Shown here: piece by piece, positions 1 to 8,425 of the stretch | Position numbering within the stretch: the stretch's first letter is position 1 | Layout: the number at the start of each line of letters is the position of its first letter | Assembly (NCBI GenBank): GCA_964650465.1 | Contig: CAZYTA010000006.1 | Location: 11,284 to 75,283, forward strand | Length of the DNA stretch: 64,000 nucleotides | Reading direction: 5' to 3' | Origin: RGIG6353 sp964650465 | GTDB taxonomy: Bacteria > Bacillota > Clostridia > Oscillospirales > SIG627 | Position numbers and translations under genes: made by a program | The notes under the pieces: model-generated | Database searches by the model: none | The model's input: the letters and a program-made list of their open reading frames with translations, nothing else | What the model was told of the DNA's origin: nothing

Positions 1-518
1 CCTTCTCTAAGCTCAGCGGACTTGATGCTTATTTGTCACCGGAAATGAAATCTACAGGTGAAGCAATAGGATATGATAACAAGCTCAACAGAGCTCTTTA
101 CAAGGCACTTCAAGCGAGCGGCATGAATGTAGTTAATTACGGCACTGTTTTTGCTACGATAGCTGATAGAGACAAGGAAGAGGCACTTGAACTTATCAGA
201 AGGTTTTATAATCTCGGCTTTAACATTGAAGCAACAGAAGGAACCGCAAAGTTCTTAAAAGAACACGGTATCAGAACAAGAGTTCGCCAAAAGATAGGCG
301 ACGGCGCAGAGGATATTCTGAATTCTATCAGACAGGGCTATGTCAACTATGTGATTAATACCCGTGATATCAACACAGGAAGTATGTCTGACGGACATGC
401 TATCAGACAGTGTGCCGTTCAGAACAATGTTACAATTTTCACTGCCCTTGATACAGTTAAGGTACTGCTTGACGTACTTGAAGAAACAACTCTCGGAATT
501 TCTACTATTAACTCTTAA
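1..518 (+). CDS. carB: Carbamoyl-phosphate synthase large subunit, C-terminal end (partial)
   Basis: Partial gene cut by the left edge; the frame is open from base 3 and ends with TAA at 516-518. The visible part is the last ~170 residues of CarB. It starts just before the conserved KSTGE segment (EMKSTGEAIG) that joins the second ATP-grasp unit to the MGS-like allosteric domain. That domain is seen as the region from FATIADRDK through EATEGTAKFL to the C terminus (NTRDINTGSMSDG). In the family this domain binds effectors such as UMP, PRPP or IMP. CarB makes carbamoyl phosphate from bicarbonate, ATP and CarA-derived ammonia. It is followed after 14 bases by pyrK and is clearly the upstream part of the pyrimidine operon. 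Confidence 0.95.
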   Translation, partial: FSKLSGLDAYLSPEMKSTGEAIGYDNKLNRALYKALQASGMNVVNYGTVFATIADRDKEEALELIRRFYNLGFNIEATEGTAKFLKEHGIRTRVRQKIGDGAEDILNSIRQGYVNYVINTRDINTGSMSDGHAIRQCAVQNNVTIFTALDTVKVLLDVLEETTLGISTINS

Positions 519-532
519 GTGAGGATGTAAAA

Positions 533-1264
533 GTGACACAGGGAATATACAAAATATTATCTAATATCAAGATTGCTCGCGATGTGTTTAAAATGGTTTT
601 AGAGGGCGATACCTCTGCCATTACGGCGCCTGGACAGTTTGTCAATATCAAGCTTGAAGGAAAATTCCTTCGCCGCCCCATTTCTGTTTGCGATTATGAT
701 AACGAAACGATTACTCTGATTTACAAAGTTGTCGGAAGCGGTACGGAAATGATGTCAAAAATGACTGACGGTGATTTGCTCGATGTTCTTGTAGGTCTCG
801 GCAACGGATACGATACATCAAAAAGCGGAAACGCACCTCTTCTTATAGGAGGCGGTGTCGGAGTACCTCCTATGTACAGGCTTTGTCGTGATCTTATCGG
901 AGAAGGTAAATCCGTTACGGTTGTACTTGGTTTTAATTCTGTTGAAGATATATTCTATGCCGATGAATTTAAAGCGCTTGGTGCGACAGTAATTGTTGCT
1001 ACTGCTGACGGTACATTTGGTGTTAAAGGCTTTGTTACCGATGCGATGGACGGTGTTGAATATACCTACTTTTACACATGCGGTCCTGAGGTTATGTTCC
1101 GTGCAATTGAAAAAATAGCTAAAACAAGCGGTCAGTACAGCTTTGAGGAGCGAATGGGCTGTGGCTTCGGAGCTTGTATGGGATGCACTTGCAAAACAAA
1201 GTATGGAAATAAAAGAATCTGTAAGGACGGTCCTGTTCTGGAAAGAGAGGAGATAATATGGTAA
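533..1264 (+). CDS. pyrK: Dihydroorotate dehydrogenase B, electron-transfer subunit
   Basis: 243 residues, GTG start preceded by GAGGATG. PyrK carries FAD and a [2Fe-2S] cluster and passes electrons from the PyrD flavin to NAD+. What is seen: an FAD-binding barrel with RRPISVCDYD near residue 45, a nucleotide-binding segment LLIGGGVGVPPM near residue 103, and a C-terminal cysteine cluster CGFGACMGCTCKT followed by a further Cys (RICKDG), as expected for the cluster ligands. The stop overlaps the pyrD start (ATAATGGTAA), suggesting translational coupling of the two subunits of the heterotetramer. Confidence 0.96.
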   Translation: MTQGIYKILSNIKIARDVFKMVLEGDTSAITAPGQFVNIKLEGKFLRRPISVCDYDNETITLIYKVVGSGTEMMSKMTDGDLLDVLVGLGNGYDTSKSGNAPLLIGGGVGVPPMYRLCRDLIGEGKSVTVVLGFNSVEDIFYADEFKALGATVIVATADGTFGVKGFVTDAMDGVEYTYFYTCGPEVMFRAIEKIAKTSGQYSFEERMGCGFGACMGCTCKTKYGNKRICKDGPVLEREEIIW

Positions 1265-2169
1265 ATACAAAGGTTGTGCTTTGCGGCATTACACTTGACA
1301 ATCCGATTATCCCTGCCAGCGGTACTTTTGGATTCGGTTATGAATTTGCTGAATTGTACGATATTAACTGCCTGGGTACATTTTCTTTTAAAGGTACAAC
1401 GAGAGATGCCCGATTTGGCAATCCTACTCCAAGAATTGCAGAATGCGATTCAGGCATGATTAATGCGGTTGGTTTGCAAAACCCCGGTGTTGATAAAGTT
1501 ATATCGGATGAGTTGCCAAAACTTAAAAAATGCTTTTCTAAACCTGTTATGGCAAATGTAAGCGGATTTTCCATAGAAGAATACTCGGAAACTTGCGCTA
1601 AGCTTGACAGAGAAGAACAAATAGGGTGGTTTGAAGTAAATATAAGCTGTCCCAATGTCCACGGAGGCGGTATGAGCTTTGGCACATCTCCGGAAGCTGC
1701 AGGGGAAGTTACACGAGCGGTAAAAGCAGTTACTACAAAGCCTGTTTTTATCAAGCTTTCACCTAATGTTACGGATATAGTTTCCATAGCAAAAGCGTGT
1801 GAAGAAAATGGTGCTGACGGTATAAGTCTTATTAATACACTGCTTGGTATGAGAATTGACCTTAAAACCAAAAAGCCTGTTATTGCTAATAAGATGGGCG
1901 GTTTTTCGGGTGCAGCTATAAAGCCCGTTGCTTTGCGCATGGTTTATCAAGTTTTTGAAGCAGTTAAAATTCCAATTATAGGCATGGGCGGTATATCAAC
2001 AGCTGAGGACGCTATTGAAATGATGCTTGCGGGAGCAACGGCTGTTCAGGTAGGTGCTGCCAATCTTGTTGAGCCGTTTGCGTGTAAAAACATTATTGAT
2101 AATTTACCTGAAGTAATGAAAAAATATGGAATAAATGATTTGAATGATATAATAGGAGGAGCACACTAA
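1258..2169 (+). CDS. pyrD: Dihydroorotate dehydrogenase B, catalytic subunit
   Basis: 303 residues, FMN-dependent TIM barrel that oxidises dihydroorotate to orotate using NAD+ through PyrK (class 1B). Family motifs are visible: PASGTFGFG near the N terminus, NAVGLQNPG, the NISCPNVHGGG loop that carries the class-1B catalytic cysteine, KLSPNV, and the FMN phosphate-binding GMGGI and GATAVQVGAA segments near the C terminus. It overlaps pyrK by 7 bases and shares one base with pyrF (TAATG). Length is normal for the family. Confidence 0.97.
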   Translation: MVNTKVVLCGITLDNPIIPASGTFGFGYEFAELYDINCLGTFSFKGTTRDARFGNPTPRIAECDSGMINAVGLQNPGVDKVISDELPKLKKCFSKPVMANVSGFSIEEYSETCAKLDREEQIGWFEVNISCPNVHGGGMSFGTSPEAAGEVTRAVKAVTTKPVFIKLSPNVTDIVSIAKACEENGADGISLINTLLGMRIDLKTKKPVIANKMGGFSGAAIKPVALRMVYQVFEAVKIPIIGMGGISTAEDAIEMMLAGATAVQVGAANLVEPFACKNIIDNLPEVMKKYGINDLNDIIGGAH

Positions 2170-2867
2170 TGGGACGCGATGTAATTATAGCATGTGACTT
2201 TGCAGGAAAAGATGATGTTATGTCTTTTCTTGATAAGTTTACCGATGTTAAGCCTTTTGTTAAAATAGGAATGGAGCTTTTTTATGCCGAAGGACCTCAG
2301 ATTGTACGTGATATAAAAGCGAGAGGACATAAAATCTTCCTGGACCTTAAGCTTCATGATATCCCGAATACAGTTAAAAAGTCGATGTCAGTTTTGTCAA
2401 GACTTGATGTTGATATGACCAATCTTCATGCTTCCGGAACCGTTGCGATGATGGAGGCAGCTATTGAAGGACTTACCCGACCTGATGGAACTCGTCCGAT
2501 TTTAATTGCTGTAACTCAGTTGACTTCTACAAGTGAGGAACGCTTAAAGAGCGATTTGCTTATCAATGAAACAATGGAAAACACCGTAATGCATTATGCT
2601 AATAACGCTAAGCTTGCAGGCCTTGATGGAGTTGTATGTTCACCTCTTGAAGCTGAGCGAGTACACGGCAGATGTGGAAATGATTTTCTTACTGTAACTC
2701 CTGGCGTAAGATTTGCCGACGGAGATAAGGGGGATCAGGTCAGAGTAATGACACCTGCAGAAGCTAAGAGAATCGGCTCGGATTATATTGTAGTGGGAAG
2801 ACCTATAACAGCAGCGGAAGACCCTGTAGCGGCGTATAAACGTTGTGTAGCAGAATTTGTAGACTAA
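2169..2867 (+). CDS. pyrF: Orotidine 5'-phosphate decarboxylase
   Basis: 232 residues, short class-I OMP decarboxylase that converts OMP to UMP. The catalytic segment FLDLKLHDIPNT holds the D-K-x-x-D arrangement at about residue 60, and the phosphate-binding TPGVRF and VVGRPI segments are near the C terminus. The ATG is fused to the pyrD stop (TAATG), with the ribosome site AGGAGG lying in the end of pyrD. It catalyses the last step of UMP synthesis after PyrE, which is the next gene. Confidence 0.96.
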   Translation: MGRDVIIACDFAGKDDVMSFLDKFTDVKPFVKIGMELFYAEGPQIVRDIKARGHKIFLDLKLHDIPNTVKKSMSVLSRLDVDMTNLHASGTVAMMEAAIEGLTRPDGTRPILIAVTQLTSTSEERLKSDLLINETMENTVMHYANNAKLAGLDGVVCSPLEAERVHGRCGNDFLTVTPGVRFADGDKGDQVRVMTPAEAKRIGSDYIVVGRPITAAEDPVAAYKRCVAEFVD

Positions 2868-2885
2868 ATAAGGAGAAAGAACATA

Positions 2886-3521
2886 ATGGAAAAACTTATT
2901 GCTAAAGATTTATTGAAAATTAAGGCGGTATTCTTCCGTCCTGAAGAGCCCTTCACATGGGCAAGCGGTATAAAGAGCCCTGTTTATTGTGACAACAGAC
3001 TTACTCTTACAGCACCTGAAGTAAGATGTGATGTTGAAAACGGACTTGCGAAGCTAATAAAAGAAAATTATCCTGATGCCGAAGTCCTTATGGGCACTTC
3101 AACTGCAGGTATTGCTCATGCAGCTATTACAGCTCATATTCTTGATATGCCCATGGGCTATGTACGTAGCGGAGCAAAGGACCACGGAAGACAGAATCAA
3201 ATCGAGGGCAAGCTTGAAAAAGGACAGAAGGTTGTAGTTGTTGAAGATCTCATTTCTACCGGCGGTAGTGTAATTGAGGTTGTTAATGTACTTCGTGAAG
3301 CAGGTGCAGAGGTTCTTGGTATAGTTTCAATTTTCACTTATGGAATGAAGAAAGGACTTGACAGACTTGCAGAGGCGAATGTCCGCAATATCAGCCTTAC
3401 AAATTTTGACACCATTGCGGAAGTAGCAGCAGAAGAAGGATATATAAAGCCTGAAGATATCAAACGTCTTATTGCTTTCAGAAACAATCCCTCAGATGAG
3501 AGCTGGATTGGTGCAAAGTAA
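2886..3521 (+). CDS. pyrE: Orotate phosphoribosyltransferase
   Basis: 211 residues. It transfers the phosphoribosyl group of PRPP to orotate to make OMP. The PRPP-binding signature is seen as VVVVEDLISTGGS at about residues 117-129, and the mobile loop as RSGAKDHGRQNQ. There is an AGGAG site upstream of the ATG. The stop shares a base with the pyrB start (AATGAG). Confidence 0.96.
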   Translation: MEKLIAKDLLKIKAVFFRPEEPFTWASGIKSPVYCDNRLTLTAPEVRCDVENGLAKLIKENYPDAEVLMGTSTAGIAHAAITAHILDMPMGYVRSGAKDHGRQNQIEGKLEKGQKVVVVEDLISTGGSVIEVVNVLREAGAEVLGIVSIFTYGMKKGLDRLAEANVRNISLTNFDTIAEVAAEEGYIKPEDIKRLIAFRNNPSDESWIGAK

Positions 3522-4435
3522 TGAGAAGCGTTATCGATATCTTTGACCTGTCGGTTGAAGAAATTGAGAAGCTTATTGAGGTTGCCAACGATATTATTGA
3601 AACCCCAAAAAAGTATTCGGAAAAATGTCACGGAAAGAAGCTTGCAACTCTTTTCTTTGAGCCTTCAACAAGAACCAGACTCAGCTTTGAGGCTGCAATG
3701 TATGAGCTCGGAGGAAATGTACTTTCAATGGCTGATGCCGGTTCAAGCTCGGCAAAAAAAGGTGAAAGTGTAGCCGATACCGCTAAGATGATTTCGTGTT
3801 ATGCTGATATTATGGCAATGCGTCATCCGAAAGAGGGAGCACCTCTCGTAGCTTCAATGAATGCAACTATACCTGTTATAAATGCAGGAGACGGCGGACA
3901 TAATCACCCTACTCAGACCCTTGCGGATCTTCTTACCATAAAGCGAGAAAAAGGAAGATTTGAAAATCTTACGGTTGGTCTTTGCGGTGACCTTAAGTTC
4001 GGTAGAACGGTCCATTCTTTGATTAACGCTTTATCAAGATACAGTGGTATAAAATTTGTTTTGATTTCTCCCGATGAATTAAGAATTCCGGGATATGTGA
4101 AGACTGATGTTATAGAGAAAAACGGATTGAGTTACACCGAGACAGCAAATCTTGAGTCTGTTCTTCCTGAGCTTGATATTCTTTATATGACACGAGTTCA
4201 GAGAGAACGTTTCTTTAACGAGGATGACTATCTCAGACTTAAGGACAGTTATATACTTACTCCCTCAAAACTCGAATGCGCCAAGTCTGACCTTTGCATT
4301 ATGCATCCTCTGCCCAGAGTAAACGAGATCAGTGTTGCAGTAGATAACGATAGCCGTGCGTGTTACTTTAAACAGGCTCTTTACGGTAAGTATATGCGAA
4401 TGGCTCTTATTCTTATGTTATTGGGGGAGATATAA
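3521..4435 (+). CDS. pyrB: Aspartate carbamoyltransferase, catalytic subunit
   Basis: 304 residues. It condenses carbamoyl phosphate and aspartate. Carbamoyl-phosphate-binding motif FFEPSTRTRLSF is at about residues 45-56, and the 80s-loop-type segment SSAKKGESVADT follows. HPTQTLADL and the aspartate-domain motif MHPLPRVNEI are also present. The partner regulatory subunit follows with no gap, so this should be the class-B holoenzyme type rather than the free trimer found in Bacillus. It keeps a typical length with no truncation. Confidence 0.97.
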   Translation: MRSVIDIFDLSVEEIEKLIEVANDIIETPKKYSEKCHGKKLATLFFEPSTRTRLSFEAAMYELGGNVLSMADAGSSSAKKGESVADTAKMISCYADIMAMRHPKEGAPLVASMNATIPVINAGDGGHNHPTQTLADLLTIKREKGRFENLTVGLCGDLKFGRTVHSLINALSRYSGIKFVLISPDELRIPGYVKTDVIEKNGLSYTETANLESVLPELDILYMTRVQRERFFNEDDYLRLKDSYILTPSKLECAKSDLCIMHPLPRVNEISVAVDNDSRACYFKQALYGKYMRMALILMLLGEI

Positions 4436-4852
4436 ATGAATATAGACTCTATCAAAAACGGAATTGTCATTGATCACATAACTGCCGGTAACGGCATGAA
4501 GATTTATCAACTTCTTAACCTTGATTCTCTCAATTGCTCTGTTGCGCTTATTCGAAATGTCCAGAGCGTAAAAATGGGTAAGAAAGATATCATTAAGATA
4601 GACTGTGATATTTGTATAAATACTGATATACTCGGATATGTAGATCCGGGAGTTACAGTAGATATTATAAAAGACGGAAAGCTTATTGAAAAAAAGAAAA
4701 TAGGTCTTCCCGAAAAGCTTGTAAACATAATTACGTGTAAAAACCCAAGATGTATTACGGCTACGGAACAGGAATTAGATAATATTTTCAAACTTACCGA
4801 CAGAGATAAAAAGGTATACCGCTGTATTTATTGCGAAGGAAAAGCCGAATAA
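4436..4852 (+). CDS. pyrI: Aspartate carbamoyltransferase, regulatory subunit
   Basis: 138 residues. PyrI binds nucleotides in its N-terminal domain and holds the catalytic trimers together through a C-terminal zinc domain. The four zinc ligands are visible as CKNPRC and, ~28 residues later, CIYC. The gene begins at the base after the pyrB stop. It is the last gene of the operon, since a terminator follows at once. pyrC is not in this stretch and must lie upstream or elsewhere. Confidence 0.96.
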   Translation: MNIDSIKNGIVIDHITAGNGMKIYQLLNLDSLNCSVALIRNVQSVKMGKKDIIKIDCDICINTDILGYVDPGVTVDIIKDGKLIEKKKIGLPEKLVNIITCKNPRCITATEQELDNIFKLTDRDKKVYRCIYCEGKAE

Positions 4853-4859
4853 AAAATAG

Positions 4860-4893
4860 CCTGCGATATTTTTATATTGCAGGTATTTTTTTT
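4860..4893 (+). terminator. Terminator of the pyr operon
   Basis: A 10-bp stem (4860-4869 with 4874-4883, one G-T pair) with a 4-base loop begins 7 bases after the pyrI stop and is followed by a run of eight T at 4886-4893. Confidence 0.85.
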
Positions 4894-4904
4894 GACCAAA
4901 AGAC

Positions 4905-4933
4905 TTTAAATTTTAATAATAATATGATATAAT
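4905..4933 (+). promoter_or_regulatory. Sigma-A-type promoter for the lipoprotein gene
   Basis: TTTAAA at 4905-4910, 17-base spacer, TATAAT at 4928-4933, with an extended -10 TG two bases upstream. It lies between the pyr terminator and the start at 4961, so the next gene is probably transcribed on its own. Confidence 0.6.
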
Positions 4934-4960
4934 AAAACTAATAACCATTAGGAGGATTGC

Positions 4961-6433
4961 ATGAAAAAGAGCACTTATTTAAAATTAGGATTATTGGTTT
5001 TTTTATTTGTTTTGGTTAACATTTTTATGAATTCTTGTACTGATGAGTCTGACATAGAAAACAGTAATCATATTGCTGTTGAAAACAATGACAGCGTATA
5101 TGTATATAACATTTACGGTATCGCACAATATAAGTACAACGCCGACGGCAAACTGTCGGAGATTCTTTCTCTTGATCCGATAACACTTACTCCTTTTATT
5201 ACCGACAGTGATAAATATGAATGCAAATATACATATGATGACAATGGGTATATTTGTGACTTGATTTATTTTGGAAAAAGATTTTCAGTAAACAAAGTTG
5301 ATGAGCTTGGCAGAACATTATCTGCAGTGTGCAACACTGTTGAGCCGATGTGGTCTGTAAATTTCACCTATGACGAAAATGATAACGTTATCAGAGAAGA
5401 GTTTTTTGAAGGTAACAATTCAGTTTTAAAAACAACTTTTGATAGTTCGGGAAAGCCCACCGAATTAGATTATCACGGTACAGGAACAATCCGCTTTACT
5501 TATACAAGTAGCGAAACATACGTTATGATCTCTCTGTATGATGCATCTCAGACGGCGCCCGATATTACCATAACCTTTGACGAATCGGGATATCCTAAAT
5601 ACTTTTTGCAATCGTTAGATGGTGCAATGAGTGGCACTACCTGGTATTACAACGAACAAATGCTTTGTTTTGACACTCTCGTTGAAAGCTCATACGAAGG
5701 TAGCAGGTATACCGAAGAATATGTAATCAATTATAATAATGATAAGAGCATTTCCGATATTAGCTATTATGTACCCGACAATAACCAAGAGCCTGTTCTT
5801 TATTCTACATCTGAGTATAAATATAATTCAGACGGAAGTCCAAAAACTCAAATCGATATTGTTTATAACGGTGACGAATATATTGATAAAAAAACAATAT
5901 ACGGATTTGTTAACGGTAAGCGAGCGAATACAACTACGGAAACATATACCGACGGAAGCTTAGAAAGCAAAGAAGTTGTCGAAAAAGTATTTGACAGTAT
6001 CGGCAGAGAAAAAACAGTATCTACTTTCAGCTACGACAAAAACGAAGAGCTTATTTCCGGCTCTGTTCAGGATTATGAGTTCAATTCGGAAGGCTATGTT
6101 ACCGAGAGAAAAACCGAAAAGTATTCGCAAAATAATGTGATAGAAAATACAATTTTTGAGAATTATGAATTTGATGATGTCGGAAATAAAATAAAAGCAA
6201 CATACCGTGTTTATAACAGTGAGAATATTCTGTCGGACAAAGAAATTGATACTTTTGAGTATAATAAAGAGGGGAATATAACCATTCAAACTGTTTCTAT
6301 TTTTGATGCTTCTGAATCTCTTGTAAGTTTAACTAAAACAGAAAACAAATACGCTGCTGACGGAACTCTTGAGGAGTCAACGGTAACACAGTATGATGCA
6401 GAGGGCAATGTGGTTTATACCAAAAAAGATTAA
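4961..6433 (+). CDS. Lipoprotein with YD/RHS-like repeats
   Basis: 490 residues, AGGAGG upstream of the ATG. The N terminus is a lipoprotein signal (hydrophobic stretch at residues 9-24, lipobox FMNSC with Cys26). The rest is a series of degenerate repeats of about 20-30 residues of the form Y-x-Y/F-x-x-D/N-G/E, for example YKYNADGKL, YTYDDNGYI, FTYDENDNV, YEFNSEGYV, YEFDDVGNK, FEYNKEGNI and YDAEGNV. These resemble the YD repeats of RHS proteins and related cell-surface proteins. There is no RHS core or toxin domain at the C terminus. The protein is probably anchored to the outer face of the membrane. Function unknown; it separates pyr from uvr and has its own promoter. Confidence 0.75.
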   Translation: MKKSTYLKLGLLVFLFVLVNIFMNSCTDESDIENSNHIAVENNDSVYVYNIYGIAQYKYNADGKLSEILSLDPITLTPFITDSDKYECKYTYDDNGYICDLIYFGKRFSVNKVDELGRTLSAVCNTVEPMWSVNFTYDENDNVIREEFFEGNNSVLKTTFDSSGKPTELDYHGTGTIRFTYTSSETYVMISLYDASQTAPDITITFDESGYPKYFLQSLDGAMSGTTWYYNEQMLCFDTLVESSYEGSRYTEEYVINYNNDKSISDISYYVPDNNQEPVLYSTSEYKYNSDGSPKTQIDIVYNGDEYIDKKTIYGFVNGKRANTTTETYTDGSLESKEVVEKVFDSIGREKTVSTFSYDKNEELISGSVQDYEFNSEGYVTERKTEKYSQNNVIENTIFENYEFDDVGNKIKATYRVYNSENILSDKEIDTFEYNKEGNITIQTVSIFDASESLVSLTKTENKYAADGTLEESTVTQYDAEGNVVYTKKD

Positions 6434-6451
6434 AGATAAGGAGGTCTTACT

Positions 6452-8425
6452 TTGGAAAAATTCAAGCTTGTTTCCCCATATCAACCCATGGGTGACCAAC
6501 CGGAGGCTATCAAAAAGCTTTCGGAAGGTATACTGCGCGGCGATAAGGAACAGACGTTACTTGGCGTTACCGGCTCCGGTAAGACCTTTACTATGGCAAA
6601 TATAATCGCAAACGTAAATAAACCAACGCTTATTTTGTCGCATAACAAGACACTTGCCGCACAGCTTTGTTCTGAATTCAAGAATTTTTTTCCTGAAAAT
6701 GCTGTTGAATATTTTGTTTCCTACTATGATTATTTTCAGCCGGAGGCATACATTCCCGGTAAGGATATGTACATTGAAAAGGATTCAGCCATAAATGACG
6801 ATATAGATAAGATGAGGCACTCCGCTACCTCGGCGCTGTTTGAGCGAAGAGATGTAATCATTGTTTCGAGCGTGTCTTGCATTTATTCTCTTGGCGATCC
6901 TGCAGAGTATGAGCATCTCGTTATTTCTTTGCGTCCGGGTATGACTATTCCGCGTCAGGAGCTAATAAGAAAACTTGTAGCTATAAACTTTGAGCGTAAC
7001 GATATTGATTTTACTCGAAACAGGTTCAGGGTAAAAGGCGATGTTGTCGAAATTTATCCGTCAAGCGCAACAGATGTTGTTGTAAGAGTTGAATTTTTCG
7101 GCGATGAAATTGACAGACTGAGCGAAATTAATGTTGTCACAGGCGAAATTACAGCTGTTTTGAGTCATATAGCTTTATATCCTGCATCTCATTACGTAAC
7201 ATCAGCTGACAAAAAAGAAAAAGCAATTCAGGAAATTAAAAACGAACTTATTGAGCGAATTCAATATTTCAGGGATAAGAATATGCTTATTGAGGCTCAA
7301 AGAATAGAGGAGAGAGTAAAATACGACATAGAGATGATCGAAGAGGTGGGCTATTGTTCGGGAATTGAAAACTATTCAAGAGTTTTCGCCGGTAAGGCAC
7401 CCGGATCAACTCCTTATACCTTACTTGATTATTTCCCTGAGGATTTCTTACTGTTTATTGACGAATCCCATGTTACTGTGCCTCAGGTAAGAGGTATGAG
7501 CGGCGGCGATACAGCAAGAAAGAAGAATCTTGTAGAATACGGTTTTAGGCTTCCGAGTGCATATGATAACAGGCCGTTATATTTTGATGAATTTAGAAGT
7601 AAGCTCAATCAGATAGTTTATGTCAGCGCCACTCCCGACCAATACGAACTTGAACGCAGCACACAGGTAGCAGAACAGATTATACGTCCGACAGGCTTAC
7701 TTGACCCGCTTGTTGATGTAAGACCTATTGAAGGACAGATAGATGATTTAATTGGCGAAATCAATGCCAGGGTAGAAAAAGGACAGCGTGCATTGGTAGT
7801 AACATTAACCAAAAAAATGGCAGAAGATTTGACGTCTTTTTTGTGCTCTTCGGGAATCAAAGCAAAGTATATGCACCATAATGTTGAAACAATTGACAGA
7901 ATTCAATTGATAAAAGAACTTCGTCAAGGAAAATATGACGTTCTTGTTGGAATTAATCTGTTAAGAGAAGGACTTGACCTTCCTGAAGTTTCCCTTGTAG
8001 CAATTTTGGATGCCGATAAAGAAGGCTTTTTACGTTCCGTAACTTCGTTTGTCCAAATTATCGGTAGAGCCGCAAGACATGTTGACGGTCATGTAATAAT
8101 GTATGCTGACAATATGACAAAATCAATGAAAAAAGCGATAGAGGAAACAGCAAGACGCCGCTCTATTCAAAACGCCTATAATGAGGCTAACGGTATAACT
8201 CCGCATACTGTTAAAAAAGAGATTTCGGACAATATAGATGTTGCAGACCGTTCTCCGGATGTTCTAAGCGAGTTGAATAAAGAAAAAGCTGTTATGTCTC
8301 AAAAAGAAAGAAAGCGCTTGATTGAAAAATTGACTCGCGAAATGCAAGCTGCGTCAAGAGAACTTGATTTTGAATATGCAGCTATATTAAGAGACAAGAT
8401 ATTTAAGCTAAAGGAAAATAAATAA
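6452..8425 (+). CDS. uvrB: UvrABC system protein B
   Basis: 657 residues, TTG start chosen because AAGGAGG lies 6-7 bases upstream and the family N terminus (FKLVSPYQPMGDQPEAI) begins there. UvrB is the damage-verification helicase of nucleotide excision repair. Walker A GVTGSGKT is near residue 40, the beta-hairpin YYDYFQPEAYIP near residue 92, DESH near residue 337, the helicase motif QIIGRAARH near 535, and a C-terminal UVR motif (LTREMQAASRELDFEYAAILRD) binds UvrC. Its stop shares a base with uvrA. Confidence 0.98.
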   Translation: MEKFKLVSPYQPMGDQPEAIKKLSEGILRGDKEQTLLGVTGSGKTFTMANIIANVNKPTLILSHNKTLAAQLCSEFKNFFPENAVEYFVSYYDYFQPEAYIPGKDMYIEKDSAINDDIDKMRHSATSALFERRDVIIVSSVSCIYSLGDPAEYEHLVISLRPGMTIPRQELIRKLVAINFERNDIDFTRNRFRVKGDVVEIYPSSATDVVVRVEFFGDEIDRLSEINVVTGEITAVLSHIALYPASHYVTSADKKEKAIQEIKNELIERIQYFRDKNMLIEAQRIEERVKYDIEMIEEVGYCSGIENYSRVFAGKAPGSTPYTLLDYFPEDFLLFIDESHVTVPQVRGMSGGDTARKKNLVEYGFRLPSAYDNRPLYFDEFRSKLNQIVYVSATPDQYELERSTQVAEQIIRPTGLLDPLVDVRPIEGQIDDLIGEINARVEKGQRALVVTLTKKMAEDLTSFLCSSGIKAKYMHHNVETIDRIQLIKELRQGKYDVLVGINLLREGLDLPEVSLVAILDADKEGFLRSVTSFVQIIGRAARHVDGHVIMYADNMTKSMKKAIEETARRRSIQNAYNEANGITPHTVKKEISDNIDVADRSPDVLSELNKEKAVMSQKERKRLIEKLTREMQAASRELDFEYAAILRDKIFKLKENK

